Assembly: GCA_017432725.1 (NCBI GenBank)
Contig: JAFRIQ010000035.1
Location: forward strand, 62,001-126,000
DNA length: 64,000 bases
Reading direction: 5' to 3'
DNA from: Bacillota bacterium
GTDB lineage: Bacteria; Bacillota; Clostridia; Peptostreptococcales; Anaerovoracaceae
Both the position numbers and the translations under genes were made by a program. Positions within the stretch are counted from its first letter, which is position 1. Each line of letters begins with the position of its first letter. This document shows positions 52,529 to 60,711 of the stretch, piece after piece. A model generated the notes under the pieces. It was not told where the DNA came from. It did no database searches and saw nothing but the letters and a program-made list of their open reading frames with translations.

Positions 52529-52538
52529 ATGATATAAT
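52529..52538 (+). promoter_or_regulatory. Flavodoxin gene promoter
   Basis: ATGATATAAT, a TG-extended -10 (TATAAT at 52533-52538) on the plus strand, about 30 bases before the AAAAGGAG site. Confidence 0.6.
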
Positions 52539-52575
52539 GGACGAAAATATATACAGAAAATTAAAAGGAGAAAAA

Positions 52576-53013
52576 ATGAAGTCGATAATAGTATACGCAT
52601 CCGTACATCACGGCAACACCAAGAAGATAGTTGACGCCATAGCTGAAAAGTACGGAATTGAAACTCTCGATGCACTCGAAACAAAGGAAAAGGATCTTTC
52701 GGAATACGATCTCATAGGGTTTGCGTCCGGGATCTACGCAGGAAGTTTCCACAAGTCCGTAATTGAATTCGCAAAGAACAATCTTCCGGACGGCAAAAAG
52801 ATCTTCTACATAATGACCAGCGCAATGGGCAAGGATTTTTCAAAGTCCATAGCTTCGGCTGTAGAAGGTAAAAACGCCAATGTTCTCGGAGCATTTTCAT
52901 GTCACGGATACAACACTTTCGGGCCTTTCAAACTGCTAGGAGGAACTTCGAAAGGGCATCCGGACGAACAGGATATCCGCAATGCTCTCGAATTTTACGG
53001 AAATCTTCTGTAA
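52576..53013 (+). CDS. Flavodoxin-family protein
   Basis: 145 residues. The FMN phosphate-binding loop ASVHHGNTKKI (8-18) follows the first strand KSIIVY. The second-strand region EYDLIGFASGIYAGSFHKSV (46-65) and ending HPDEQDIRNALEF fit the flavodoxin fold. It is probably an electron carrier or small NAD(P)H-dependent reductase. The long in-frame upstream extension from 52450 crosses the promoter and is rejected; ATG 52576 has AAAAGGAG at seven bases. A DUF4256 gene follows 26 bases later in the same transcript. Confidence 0.87.
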   Translation: MKSIIVYASVHHGNTKKIVDAIAEKYGIETLDALETKEKDLSEYDLIGFASGIYAGSFHKSVIEFAKNNLPDGKKIFYIMTSAMGKDFSKSIASAVEGKNANVLGAFSCHGYNTFGPFKLLGGTSKGHPDEQDIRNALEFYGNLL

Positions 53014-53039
53014 TACTGAGAAGGCATGAGGTATATGCA

Positions 53040-53558
53040 ATGATAGAAGTATTAAAAGAAAGATTCAAAAACAATATGCATCTGCACCCGGATCTTAGCT
53101 GGGAACAGATCGAAAAGCGCCTCCTTGATAATGAGGAAGCTCTGGAGATCCTCAGGCGTATGGAAGAAAGCGGGGGCGAACCCGATACCATAGGCTTTGA
53201 CGAAAGCGGGCGCCTGATCTTCTGCGACTGTTCCAAAGAAACTCCATTAGGCCGAAGAAGCCTCTGCTATGACGACGAAGCTCTCAGAAAGCGCAAGAAT
53301 AACCCGCCAAAAGGGAGCGCGCTGTCCCAGGCTCTGGAAATGGGCGTAAACGTTATGGATGAGCAGCTTTACTTAAGGCTGCAGGAACTCGGAGACTTCG
53401 ATCTCAAAACTTCCAGCTGGATAGCCACCCCGGACGATATACGGAAACTCGGAGGAGCTCTTTTCTGCGAAAGGCGTTACGGAAAGGTATTCGTTTTCCA
53501 CAACGGCGCAGATTCCTACTACTCTGTCCGCGGATGGCGAGGATATATACTCGTATAG
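53040..53558 (+). CDS. DUF4256-family protein
   Basis: 172 residues covering the whole DUF4256 family: HPDLSWEQIEKRL, MEESGGEPDTIGFDE, FCDCSKETPLGRRSLCYD, RKRKNNPPKGSALSQALEMG, then FDLKTSSWIATPDDIRKLGG, the ERRYGKVFVFHNGADSYYS block and the closing GWRGYILV. No function is known for the family. A Cys pair (C-D-C near 61-63) and many conserved charged residues could form an active site. The ATG at 53040 has GAGGT upstream and follows the flavodoxin stop by 26 bases. Confidence 0.88.
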   Translation: MIEVLKERFKNNMHLHPDLSWEQIEKRLLDNEEALEILRRMEESGGEPDTIGFDESGRLIFCDCSKETPLGRRSLCYDDEALRKRKNNPPKGSALSQALEMGVNVMDEQLYLRLQELGDFDLKTSSWIATPDDIRKLGGALFCERRYGKVFVFHNGADSYYSVRGWRGYILV

Positions 53559-53561
53559 ATA

Positions 53562-54566
53562 CTATTCGTCGTAGATCACCGCGCCGAAAAAAGTGACGGT
53601 CTTCTGTCCGTTTATGTATTTTATTCCCGCCTGCCTCGCAAGTTCCAGGACGTAATATCCGTAACCTTCTATGGAATGGTGGAGATCTTCGGGGAATCTG
53701 CAGGGAGCGTCCGGATAGGTGCAGGTCTTGCATCTTCCGCATGACTCGTTGGAAAGGATCAGAAAGTCCTTTATTTTTTCTTTCAGTTTTTTGTCAAGAA
53801 GCCCTGCGCATTTTTTGAAGTCAGACATATTTGCCAGGGCTTCTTTCATATCCATAGTGTCCTGCATCACGTAAGATCTGGAAAAAAGCTGCATCCTTTT
53901 GTACCTGCCTACCCTCTCCCTGCACTCTTCTACCGTACCTACCGCAGGAGGACATGCCCAGGTGGTCCCGTATGCTCCGCATTGGTTTTTCTCGCATTGC
54001 TTCCGTACGTCTTCGTGATATACGAGATCTTTCGTCTCTATGATCCCCGATTCAAGAAAATACGACTCGAATATGCTCTTTTTTATATATGCCGAGGTAT
54101 CTCCGAAAACTTCCCTCGTTTCTTCGACCTTTTCTTCCCATAACGAAAAAAGCCCGTCGCAGTACTTCGATCTGCAGAAGCCGCAGATAATGCTGTCGGT
54201 CTTGTGCGGACAGTAATACTCCGCCTTTCCGTCATTCACTACAGTATAGTAACGGACAGATTCCAAGGAATGCATGGGCTTCTCATAAAGGAAAGTGAGC
54301 AAAAGGCAGCAATCTATGACATACCTATGGGCGAGAGGCTGGTCTGCCCAGGTCTCATTAAGGAACTCCGTCAGGGCAGTCCGCAGTTTTTCGATATCTT
54401 CGTCCGCTGCAGAGCCCCTGTATCTTCTCTTTGTTTTTTTTGCATCGAGAAGAAGCCTCCGGTTGCTTTCGTTTACCGGTATACCGAGAGTCCCGTCCTC
54501 AAGCGCCTTCCATTCTTCTTCAGAGTATGATCCTATTATCTCGTCGAAAAGTTTTGATTTTTCCAT
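53562..54566 (-). CDS. DUF2284-family metal-binding protein with an N-terminal extension
   Basis: 334 residues. The C-terminal half (about 165-334) is DUF2284, predicted to bind metal through Cys: CEKNQCGAYGTTWACPPAVG, then ESCGRCKTCTYPDAPCRFPE and the PEDLHHSIEGYGYYVLELAR ending. The N-terminal 160 residues are not part of the usual family. They contain their own Cys set in IICGFCRSKYC near 130-138 and acidic helices. The ATG at 54566 (GGGAG upstream) is preferred over 54620. A TGATACAAT promoter (54652-54644) gives a leader of about 70 bases. It is convergent with the DUF4256 gene, only three bases apart. Function unknown. Confidence 0.82.
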   Translation of the reverse strand: MEKSKLFDEIIGSYSEEEWKALEDGTLGIPVNESNRRLLLDAKKTKRRYRGSAADEDIEKLRTALTEFLNETWADQPLAHRYVIDCCLLLTFLYEKPMHSLESVRYYTVVNDGKAEYYCPHKTDSIICGFCRSKYCDGLFSLWEEKVEETREVFGDTSAYIKKSIFESYFLESGIIETKDLVYHEDVRKQCEKNQCGAYGTTWACPPAVGTVEECRERVGRYKRMQLFSRSYVMQDTMDMKEALANMSDFKKCAGLLDKKLKEKIKDFLILSNESCGRCKTCTYPDAPCRFPEDLHHSIEGYGYYVLELARQAGIKYINGQKTVTFFGAVIYDE

Positions 54567-54643
54567 TGCTTCTCCCTGATAAAAAAACTGCACCGCATCA
54601 TGGCATTCCGTTCCGATCATCTTTGAAAATCGGCGTATAAATC

Positions 54644-54690
54644 ATTGTATCATATATAGCGCCATTGCAATACGGCGATATATAATGGGT
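54644..54690. promoter_or_regulatory. Divergent promoter region (DUF2284 gene / nitrilase gene)
   Basis: On the minus strand TGATACAAT at 54652-54644 reads toward the DUF2284 gene. On the plus strand TATAAT at 54681-54686 reads toward the nitrilase gene, with no clear -35. The two boxes are about 30 bases apart. Confidence 0.5.
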
Positions 54691-54704
54691 AAGAGGTGAC
54701 GGAA

Positions 54705-55496
54705 ATGAACGACTTACGTATTGCGCTGGTCCAGATATGCCCTGAAACGGGCAATGCGGGCAAAAACGCAGAGAAGATAATAGGATATATGGAAAAAGCG
54801 GCTAAAGAGGGTGCCGGTCTCGTACTCTTCCCCGAGTGCAGCCTTACAGGTTATGCTCCGGAAAAGGCGGAAGAGATCTGCATAAGCAACGGCAGCGCTC
54901 CCGTAGCGGCTATAGAAAAGAAAGCCGGAGATCTGGGCATTGCCGTGTGCTTCGGATATGCGGAAAGTACAGGAGAAGATGCCAAGCCCTTCATCACCCA
55001 GGAACTGTATTTCGAAGGCAAAAAGACAATATACAGGAAAACCTGTGTCGCCCCCAGAGAAGAGCCCTTCTTCCTGCCGGGAAACAGTTACGAGACAGCA
55101 GATGTCAGGGGAGTGACTGCAGCAATGCAGATATGCTGGGAGTCGCATATGCCCAAGATATCCTCTATATACAGGTCCAAAGGAGCCCAGCTCCTCCTCT
55201 TTCCCTACGCAAGCGGCATGAGCGGCGACAAGTGCATAGAGAACTGGAGCATCCATCTCCCCGCAAGAGCATCGGACAACGGCTGTTTCGCGGCAGCCTG
55301 TAACCTGCTCTCAAACGGAAAAGGCGGAGGATCGGCAGTATGGGATCCGAAAGGAAAGCTCATAGCAAGGTACAGCGGTTTTGATGAAGAAATGACCGTC
55401 TGCGATATAGGGGGAGAACTGCCCCGGGAAAAATACGAGAGGGGCGAAGAGACCATGCATACCCTTTCCTACTTCGATCATTCAAAAGAAATATGA
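54705..55496 (+). CDS. Carbon-nitrogen hydrolase (nitrilase superfamily)
   Basis: 263 residues with the complete Glu-Lys-Cys triad: Glu in LVLFPECSLTGYAP near 44, Lys in TIYRKTCVAPREEPFF near 111 and Cys in AAMQICWESHMPK near 145. The ending (GGSAVWDPKGKLIARYSG) fits the amidase branch (omega-amidase / N-carbamoyl hydrolase type). It hydrolyses an amide or ureide in the cytoplasm; the substrate is not determinable. ATG 54705 follows AGAGG by eight bases and is preferred over the GTG at 54696. Monocistronic. Confidence 0.88.
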   Translation: MNDLRIALVQICPETGNAGKNAEKIIGYMEKAAKEGAGLVLFPECSLTGYAPEKAEEICISNGSAPVAAIEKKAGDLGIAVCFGYAESTGEDAKPFITQELYFEGKKTIYRKTCVAPREEPFFLPGNSYETADVRGVTAAMQICWESHMPKISSIYRSKGAQLLLFPYASGMSGDKCIENWSIHLPARASDNGCFAAACNLLSNGKGGGSAVWDPKGKLIARYSGFDEEMTVCDIGGELPREKYERGEETMHTLSYFDHSKEI

Positions 55497-55502
55497 CAAA
55501 AG

Positions 55503-55531
55503 AAAATGAGCCTTCGCGGCTCATTTTTTTC
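55503..55531 (+). terminator. Bidirectional terminator between nitrilase and sensor kinase genes
   Basis: Stem AAAATGAGCC / GGCTCATTTT (55503-55512 with 55518-55527), loop TTCGC, with T runs on both strands. It ends the plus-strand nitrilase transcript and the minus-strand two-component transcript. Confidence 0.9.
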
Positions 55532-55546
55532 ATATAAATTGTTACG

Positions 55547-56608
55547 TCAGACTATATTCTTGTAAAAGCGTATCACGAATCTCGCGCCGCCTTCCGGGGA
55601 ATTCTCCGCCTTTATTATACCGTTCTGCGAGGTGATGATGGCTCTCGAAAGCGCAAGTCCTATTCCTATGCTGCTTTCGCCGGCGTTCTTCCCTTTATAG
55701 AATCTTTCGAAAAGATGGGGTATATCGTCTATGTCAAAGCCTTCTCCGCTGTCTTCCACGACGATCTCCGTGTACAGGGCAGTCTCTGATGAAGAAACGG
55801 ATATATTGCCGCCTTCCGGAGTGTGCTCCATGGCATTTTTGAGTATATTGCCCAGGGCTTCCACGCTCCACTGAAGATCTCCGGTAAACCTCTCATCCCC
55901 TGCGGAAACGTTAAGCTGCTGACCTCTAAGTTCCATAGGAATGAGGAAAGCTTCAGACGCCTTCTCTATGAGCTTCTTTACGGATACTTCTTCGGATGTA
56001 AAGACTGCAGTACCTGCGTCGATCTTGGATAATTTGAGAAGCGATTCTATGAGCCACTGTATGCGCTCCAGCTGTTTCTTGAGTTCCCTTGTGAGCTGCA
56101 CCCTTCTTCCGTACTCGAGATCTTCATCGGAAAGAAGAGTCACCACCAAATTCATGGAAGTGAGCGGAGTCCTTATCTGATGGAATATATCAGCTATGGC
56201 GTCAGTGAGCCTGATCTTATCGGACCTTAAAAGGTCTGTCTGCTCTTTCAGCGTAGTCGTCATTTTCTGGATCTCGCTGGATAGAACGGCAAGTTCGCCT
56301 TCTCCGCTGCCGGAAATTATAACGGCTTCGTTTCCGTGAAGTATATGGTCCAGGCTTTCGCTCAGGTCCGATATCTTCTGATACCTTTTCGCAGAAAATA
56401 AAAGGTGTATCAGGGAAAACAATATGCCAGTAAACAATACCGCCAAACCCGTAAAGCCGCTTATCTCTCTTACGATACGTCCGGAAAGACCGTTGCTGAT
56501 GGCATAAAGAGCTCTCATCGCAAAACCGCCGAGCCCGGCAGCAAAGCTGAGCACGACGTAGATAATGAATTCCTTTTTGACTTCGGGATTCTTGAGTACC
56601 TTGAACAT
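55547..56608 (-). CDS. Sensor histidine kinase
   Basis: 353 residues. Two helices (about 13-35 and 52-75) are separated by a short outer loop of fewer than 20 residues, so sensing is probably within the membrane or through a partner protein. A HAMP-like segment (75-125) precedes the H-box FHQIRTPLTSMN, with phosphorylated His143, and the ATPase part (N-box LGNILKNAMEHTP, G1 VEDSGEGFDI, G2 IGIGLALSRAI). This short-loop architecture is typical of kinases paired with FtsX-type ABC transporters. The ATG follows the response regulator stop by one base (TGATATG). Confidence 0.92.
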   Translation of the reverse strand: MFKVLKNPEVKKEFIIYVVLSFAAGLGGFAMRALYAISNGLSGRIVREISGFTGLAVLFTGILFSLIHLLFSAKRYQKISDLSESLDHILHGNEAVIISGSGEGELAVLSSEIQKMTTTLKEQTDLLRSDKIRLTDAIADIFHQIRTPLTSMNLVVTLLSDEDLEYGRRVQLTRELKKQLERIQWLIESLLKLSKIDAGTAVFTSEEVSVKKLIEKASEAFLIPMELRGQQLNVSAGDERFTGDLQWSVEALGNILKNAMEHTPEGGNISVSSSETALYTEIVVEDSGEGFDIDDIPHLFERFYKGKNAGESSIGIGLALSRAIITSQNGIIKAENSPEGGARFVIRFYKNIV

Positions 56609-56609
56609 A

Positions 56610-57269
56610 TCAGTCCATCCTGTATCCGAGGCCTCTGACGGTCTTTATGATCTGCGGATCCTGAGGGTCGTCTTCGATCTTTTCCCTCAGCCTCTTTATA
56701 TATACGGTCAGGGTATTGTCGTTGACGAAATCTCCGCCTATATCCCATATATCCTCGAGAAGTTTGTTTCTGGTGAGAAGCAGGCCGCGGTTGTTTATGA
56801 ACACCGTAAGAAGCCTGTACTCGAGAGCTGACAGGCTTATTTCTTCCCCGTTCTTTTTCACCTGGGCCTTATCCGTATCCACGGTAACGTTTCCCGCCGT
56901 CACGAGGGACGCGGGCTGATAGCGCCTCAGAACGTTCCTTATCCTGGAGACAAGTTCCCTGGGTCTGAAGGGTTTGGCAATATAGTCGTCGGCCCCCATA
57001 TCGAGCCCCCTGACCACGCTTCCTTCGTCGCCCGAAGCCGTAAGAAAAATGACCGGCAATCCCTTTTCCTTGGCCTTTGCGCAGATATTGAATCCGTTGC
57101 CCTGGGAAAGGGATATGTCGAGAAGAAATAAATCGAAGCCTTCATCCAGACGGTTTTCCGCTTCGAACTGGGTGGATACGGAATCCACATCGAAACCCTC
57201 TTCCGTAAGGAAAGCCTTCAGAGAATCTATTATCGATCTGTCGTCTTCAACGAGAAGTATCCTGCTCAT
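56610..57269 (-). CDS. OmpR-family response regulator
   Basis: 219 residues. The receiver domain has VEDD acidic residues at 7-10, phospho-acceptor Asp51 in LFLLDISLS, Thr in IFLTAS near 77 and Lys in DYIAKPF near 98. A winged-helix DNA-binding domain follows (about 125-219, ending TLTVYIKRLREKIEDDPQDP and TVRGLGYRMD). Its probable targets are the ATPase/FtsX operon, where a GTGAC direct repeat lies upstream. The AGGAG site before the ATG is 13 bases away and lies in the 3' arm of a 13-bp hairpin, so translation may be weak or conditional. Confidence 0.93.
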   Translation of the reverse strand: MSRILLVEDDRSIIDSLKAFLTEEGFDVDSVSTQFEAENRLDEGFDLFLLDISLSQGNGFNICAKAKEKGLPVIFLTASGDEGSVVRGLDMGADDYIAKPFRPRELVSRIRNVLRRYQPASLVTAGNVTVDTDKAQVKKNGEEISLSALEYRLLTVFINNRGLLLTRNKLLEDIWDIGGDFVNDNTLTVYIKRLREKIEDDPQDPQIIKTVRGLGYRMD

Positions 57270-57280
57270 GATAAATATAT

Positions 57281-57320
57281 AACTCCTATGGGATATGATA
57301 TCACATTTCCCACAGGAGTT
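57281..57320 (-). terminator. Hairpin between DUF1015 and response regulator genes
   Basis: AACTCCTATGGGA (57281-57293) pairs with TCCCACAGGAGTT (57308-57320), one G-U pair. The minus-strand T tract after it is weak (ATATATTTATC). It may terminate the ser operon or act as a leader structure that covers the AGGAG site of the response regulator. Confidence 0.6.
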
Positions 57321-57326
57321 GTTCTC

Positions 57327-58361
57327 CTATTCCTCGCTGCGTTGTCTTAGGCAGCACTCGAGATAAAAGCGCTTATCCTTCGCCTGCCCCATGGAAAAGG
57401 TCTTCTTGGGAAGCACGCCTTTTTCTATCACGTCCTGATACAGCCTGTCCTTTGGATAATCCGGCATTATGACGGCTTCGTATCCGGGCCTGCTTCCGAG
57501 CCTTAGGCACTCCTCTTTCCCATGGATATAGTCGACGACCCGGCCGTCCTTTTTCAGTCTGTGTATGGGTTCGAATACTAAAGCTTCATCGTAGAGGTTC
57601 ACCAGCTCCACGAGAGCGTATCTGTCTCCGCACTTCTTTGCCGCCGCAAGGGAATGGTTGCCGTCTCCCACGGCATAGAGCATGCCGCCCGGAGCTTCCT
57701 CTTTGAGCTTAAGAAGTATATCCGCTATGCTGTCCAGTACTTTCTCATTTTTCAGGTGCCACCCTTTTATGTTACCGCTGTCCATCATGAGGTCGAAATC
57801 ATAAAGAGGTTTTTCGCCCTCAGTCCTTTTATCCAGTTCCCCCATGAGAAGATCTCCGGGGTCTGAAAAAAGCACCATGACGTGAGGCATCTCTAAAGGA
57901 GCCTTCCGCCTTATCTCTATCCTTACGGGCAGCCTGTCTTCAACGGTAGCTTCCGTAGCCCTGCAAAGAGCTTTGTTTCCCGGTTCGTACTCGTAACGTG
58001 AAAGATCCAAAAGCAGAAGAAGCCCCCGCCTTATCCCCGAGGACGTTTCTCTCTTTACGAACACAGCTCCCGGGCCAAGGTTTTTAAGAACGCCATCCCG
58101 GAGATAGCATCCCATCGTTTCCGGGATATTTTTCTCATGGATAGCCCGCTCTTTTCTTCCCAGCCAGGCTTCCGGCATCATAAGCTTAAGGGAGCTCGGG
58201 GCCTCTCCTATGTACTTCTCAGCTTCCTCCCAGTATTCCGGCTGGCTGGTGAACTGATCGCAGGCTACGCATGCCCATCTGGAAAGATCCATATCCGGAA
58301 AAAGTATCTCCGGCACCGCAACTCCTGCCGCCGCGAATTTTTCTCTGATGCTGTCTTTCAT
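57327..58361 (-). CDS. DUF1015-family protein downstream of serA
   Basis: 344 residues. The N-terminal FPDMDLSRWACVACDQFTSQPEYW and the internal GDGNHSLAAAKKC with LVELVNLYDEALVFEPIHR are the family's conserved blocks; the His and Asp in GDGNHS look catalytic or metal-binding. The family commonly accompanies serC-serA in clostridia, suggesting a role in serine metabolism that has not been established. The ATG follows the serA stop by eight bases, with AAAAGG upstream. It is the last gene of the serine operon. Confidence 0.88.
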   Translation of the reverse strand: MKDSIREKFAAAGVAVPEILFPDMDLSRWACVACDQFTSQPEYWEEAEKYIGEAPSSLKLMMPEAWLGRKERAIHEKNIPETMGCYLRDGVLKNLGPGAVFVKRETSSGIRRGLLLLLDLSRYEYEPGNKALCRATEATVEDRLPVRIEIRRKAPLEMPHVMVLFSDPGDLLMGELDKRTEGEKPLYDFDLMMDSGNIKGWHLKNEKVLDSIADILLKLKEEAPGGMLYAVGDGNHSLAAAKKCGDRYALVELVNLYDEALVFEPIHRLKKDGRVVDYIHGKEECLRLGSRPGYEAVIMPDYPKDRLYQDVIEKGVLPKKTFSMGQAKDKRFYLECCLRQRSEE

Positions 58362-58369
58362 CGCCTTTT

Positions 58370-59536
58370 TTAGTCTATGACCCTAACTCTGATCACGCCG
58401 TCTATAGCGGCCAGTTTGTCCGCCAGGTCTTCCGGCACTTCCGTATTGAAATCGAATATGGTGTAGGCGATCTTGCCCCTCGCCTTGTTCACCAGGTTCT
58501 CTATATTAAGTCCGTCAGCGGCTATCTTTTCCGTCATGAGCCCCAGCATGCCGACCTTGTTCTCGTGGATCACCGTGACTCTGGCCCCGTCGGCTCTTGC
58601 GAAGCTGACGTCGGGGAAATTGACGGAGTTCGTTATGTTTCCGTTCTCTATATAGTCGATGGTCTGCTTGGCAGCCATGACAGCGCAGTTCTCGTCCGCC
58701 TCAGGAGTCCCGGCTCCAAGATGGGGAGTGAAGAATACGTTGTCGTTTTCCATCTGCCTTTGGGTGGGAAAGTCGGTGATGTAGGCTTTCACCTTGCCGC
58801 TTTCCAGGGCGTCCATGACCGCGTCGTCGTTGACTATGGGGCCTCTTGCGTAGTTTACGAGATAGACCCCGTCTCTCATCTTACCTATCTTTGCAGCGTC
58901 TATGAAATCCTTGTTTTTCTCGTCAAGAGGTATGTGCACCGTGACTATGTCCGACTTTTCCAGAAGCTCGTCTATATCGTCCACGAACTCCACGTACTGC
59001 CTGAGTTCCTGCAGCCTGCTGTGGGAAAGATAAGGATCGTATCCGTACACCTTCATGCCAAGGTCGTCGCAGGCCCTCGCCATCCTCGAGCCTATGGCTC
59101 CGACCCCTATAATGCCCATGGTCTTGCCCATGATCTCGGGACCTTTGAATACTTCTTTGCCTTTTTCCACGGTCTTGCCCGCGTCGCTCTCGTCTCCCGG
59201 AAGGCTCTTTACCCAGTTCATGGCTTTCACGCCGTTCCTCATGGTCATGACTATGGCAGCGAGGGTAAGTTCCTTCACCGCGTTGGCATTGCCCCCGGGG
59301 CAGTTGAACACGCATATGCCATGCTCGGTGCACTTGTCCACCGGTATGGTATTGACGCCGGCCCCTATCCTGACTATGGATTTGAGCTCCGGATTTAAGT
59401 TTATACCGTGAAGAGGCGTGGAATGCACCATGATGGCATCAGGGTGGTCTCCCGTTTCCTCTATATCGTATTTTCCTTCGTTGAATATCCTTCTTCCCGC
59501 CGGAGCAAGTTTGTCATAAAGTCTTACGTAATACAT
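58370..59536 (-). CDS. serA: D-3-phosphoglycerate dehydrogenase
   Basis: 388 residues. It oxidises 3-phosphoglycerate to 3-phosphohydroxypyruvate, the first step of serine synthesis. The NAD-binding motif is GIIGVGAIGSRMA near 139-151. The catalytic residues appear as Arg in NYARGPIVNDDAV, the Glu region following it, and His in FFTPHLGAGTPEADEN near 273. A C-terminal ACT domain (about 318-388, ARVTVIHENKVGMLGLMTEK) probably binds serine for feedback inhibition. It lacks the intervening domain of the longest SerA forms. AAGGAGATATACAAG precedes the ATG, 13 bases after serC. Confidence 0.94.
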   Translation of the reverse strand: MYYVRLYDKLAPAGRRIFNEGKYDIEETGDHPDAIMVHSTPLHGINLNPELKSIVRIGAGVNTIPVDKCTEHGICVFNCPGGNANAVKELTLAAIVMTMRNGVKAMNWVKSLPGDESDAGKTVEKGKEVFKGPEIMGKTMGIIGVGAIGSRMARACDDLGMKVYGYDPYLSHSRLQELRQYVEFVDDIDELLEKSDIVTVHIPLDEKNKDFIDAAKIGKMRDGVYLVNYARGPIVNDDAVMDALESGKVKAYITDFPTQRQMENDNVFFTPHLGAGTPEADENCAVMAAKQTIDYIENGNITNSVNFPDVSFARADGARVTVIHENKVGMLGLMTEKIAADGLNIENLVNKARGKIAYTIFDFNTEVPEDLADKLAAIDGVIRVRVID

Positions 59537-59549
59537 CTTGTATATCTCC

Positions 59550-60629
59550 TTATCTTCTGAGTTCGAATTCCTTCATGGTATCGATGAGCTTCTTGACGCC
59601 TTCCATAGGCATCCCGTTGTATATGCTGGCTCTGCAGCCTCCCACCGACCTGTGTCCTTTTATGTTTATGATCCCTCTTTCTTTGCAGAGGGCTATGAAC
59701 CCTTTGGTATCTTCCTCCGTAGGAAGGGTGAAGGTCACGTTCATTATGGATCTGTCCTTTTTCCTCACGGGATTGGTATATATCTCCGAAGAGTCTATAA
59801 AGTCGTAGAGCATGGCCGCCTTTTCCCTGTTGGTCTTTTCCATGGCCTCTACGCCGCCTTTGCCTTGGACCCACTCGAACATGAGCTTTGCCATGTATAT
59901 GGAGAAGGTGGGCGGAGTGTTGTACATGGACCTGTTGTCGGCCGCCACTTTGTACCTGAGCATTATGGGTACCACGGGATCCACATCCCTTTCCAGCAGC
60001 TTTTTCTTCATGATCACCACTGCCAGGCCCGCAGGCCCCATGTTCTTCTGGGCTCCGGCGTAGATTAGATCGTAATCTTTCACCTCTATCCATCTTCCAA
60101 GGATCGCCGAGGACCAGTCGGCGACCAGCGGCACGTCTCCGTGAGCGGGAAGCTCCGGGAACGAGGTCCCGTATATGGTGTTGTTCCCCGTTATGTGGAG
60201 GAACTTAGCGCCCGGCGGGATATCCGCCGTTTCCGGTATATATGAATAGTTCGCATCCTTTGAGCTTCCGGCAAATACGGCGTTTCCCCAGCGGTCGCCT
60301 TCCTCCTTGGCCTTCGTTGCGAACTGCCCCGTCTGAATGTAGGCAAAGGTGTCGCCCTGAGCGGCAAGGTTCATGGGGACCATGGAGAACTGGGTAGTAG
60401 CGCCTCCCTGCATGAAGAGGACGGCATAGTCTTCAGGTATCCTCATTATCTTTCTTAAGGTCTCTTCCGCCCCGTCTATGATCTCGTCGAAGGACGCCGA
60501 CCTGTGGCTCATCTCCATGACCGAGCAGCCGGCTCCCAGATAGCATAAGAACTCATCCCTGGCCTTTTCCAGGACCTCGAGAGGCATCTGGCTGGGCCCC
60601 GCCGAAAAATTGTATACTCTTTCTTCCAT
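59550..60629 (-). CDS. serC: Phosphoserine aminotransferase
   Basis: 359-residue PLP enzyme converting phosphohydroxypyruvate and glutamate to phosphoserine. It opens VYNFSAGPSQMP. Then come LLFMQGGATTQFSMVPMNL, the PLP Lys in YAGAQKNMGPAGLAVVIM near 196, TPPTFSIYMA, and the RSVGGCRASIYNGMP region near 334. The ATG at 60629 has GGGAG 13 bases upstream, while the ATG at 60650 lies in the T run of the attenuator. It is the first structural gene of serC-serA-DUF1015 and sits 82 bases downstream of the serine leader peptide ORF. Confidence 0.95.
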   Translation of the reverse strand: MEERVYNFSAGPSQMPLEVLEKARDEFLCYLGAGCSVMEMSHRSASFDEIIDGAEETLRKIMRIPEDYAVLFMQGGATTQFSMVPMNLAAQGDTFAYIQTGQFATKAKEEGDRWGNAVFAGSSKDANYSYIPETADIPPGAKFLHITGNNTIYGTSFPELPAHGDVPLVADWSSAILGRWIEVKDYDLIYAGAQKNMGPAGLAVVIMKKKLLERDVDPVVPIMLRYKVAADNRSMYNTPPTFSIYMAKLMFEWVQGKGGVEAMEKTNREKAAMLYDFIDSSEIYTNPVRKKDRSIMNVTFTLPTEEDTKGFIALCKERGIINIKGHRSVGGCRASIYNGMPMEGVKKLIDTMKEFELRR

Positions 60630-60644
60630 AACTGTATCTCCCGT

Positions 60645-60676
60645 AAACAAAAACCGGAAGGCTGCAGCCTTCCGGT
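60645..60676 (-). terminator. Serine operon attenuator terminator
   Basis: A perfect 24-bp palindrome at 60653-60676 (centre GGCTGCAGCC) followed on the minus strand by TTTTTGTTT, ending 15 bases before serC. It lies between the leader peptide ORF and serC. Its core octamer GCTGCAGC (60661-60668) is repeated at 60716-60723, at the end of the leader ORF, allowing an alternative antiterminator pairing. Confidence 0.85.
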
Positions 60677-60711
60677 AAATCGAACCAAACTTCTATACTC
60701 TCGGATCGCCT

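Noticed and set aside
60660..60700. tRNA T-arm-like GGTTCGA near the attenuator
   Set aside because: No acceptor stem, D arm or anticodon arm can be formed around it; it lies between the leader stop and the terminator palindrome.
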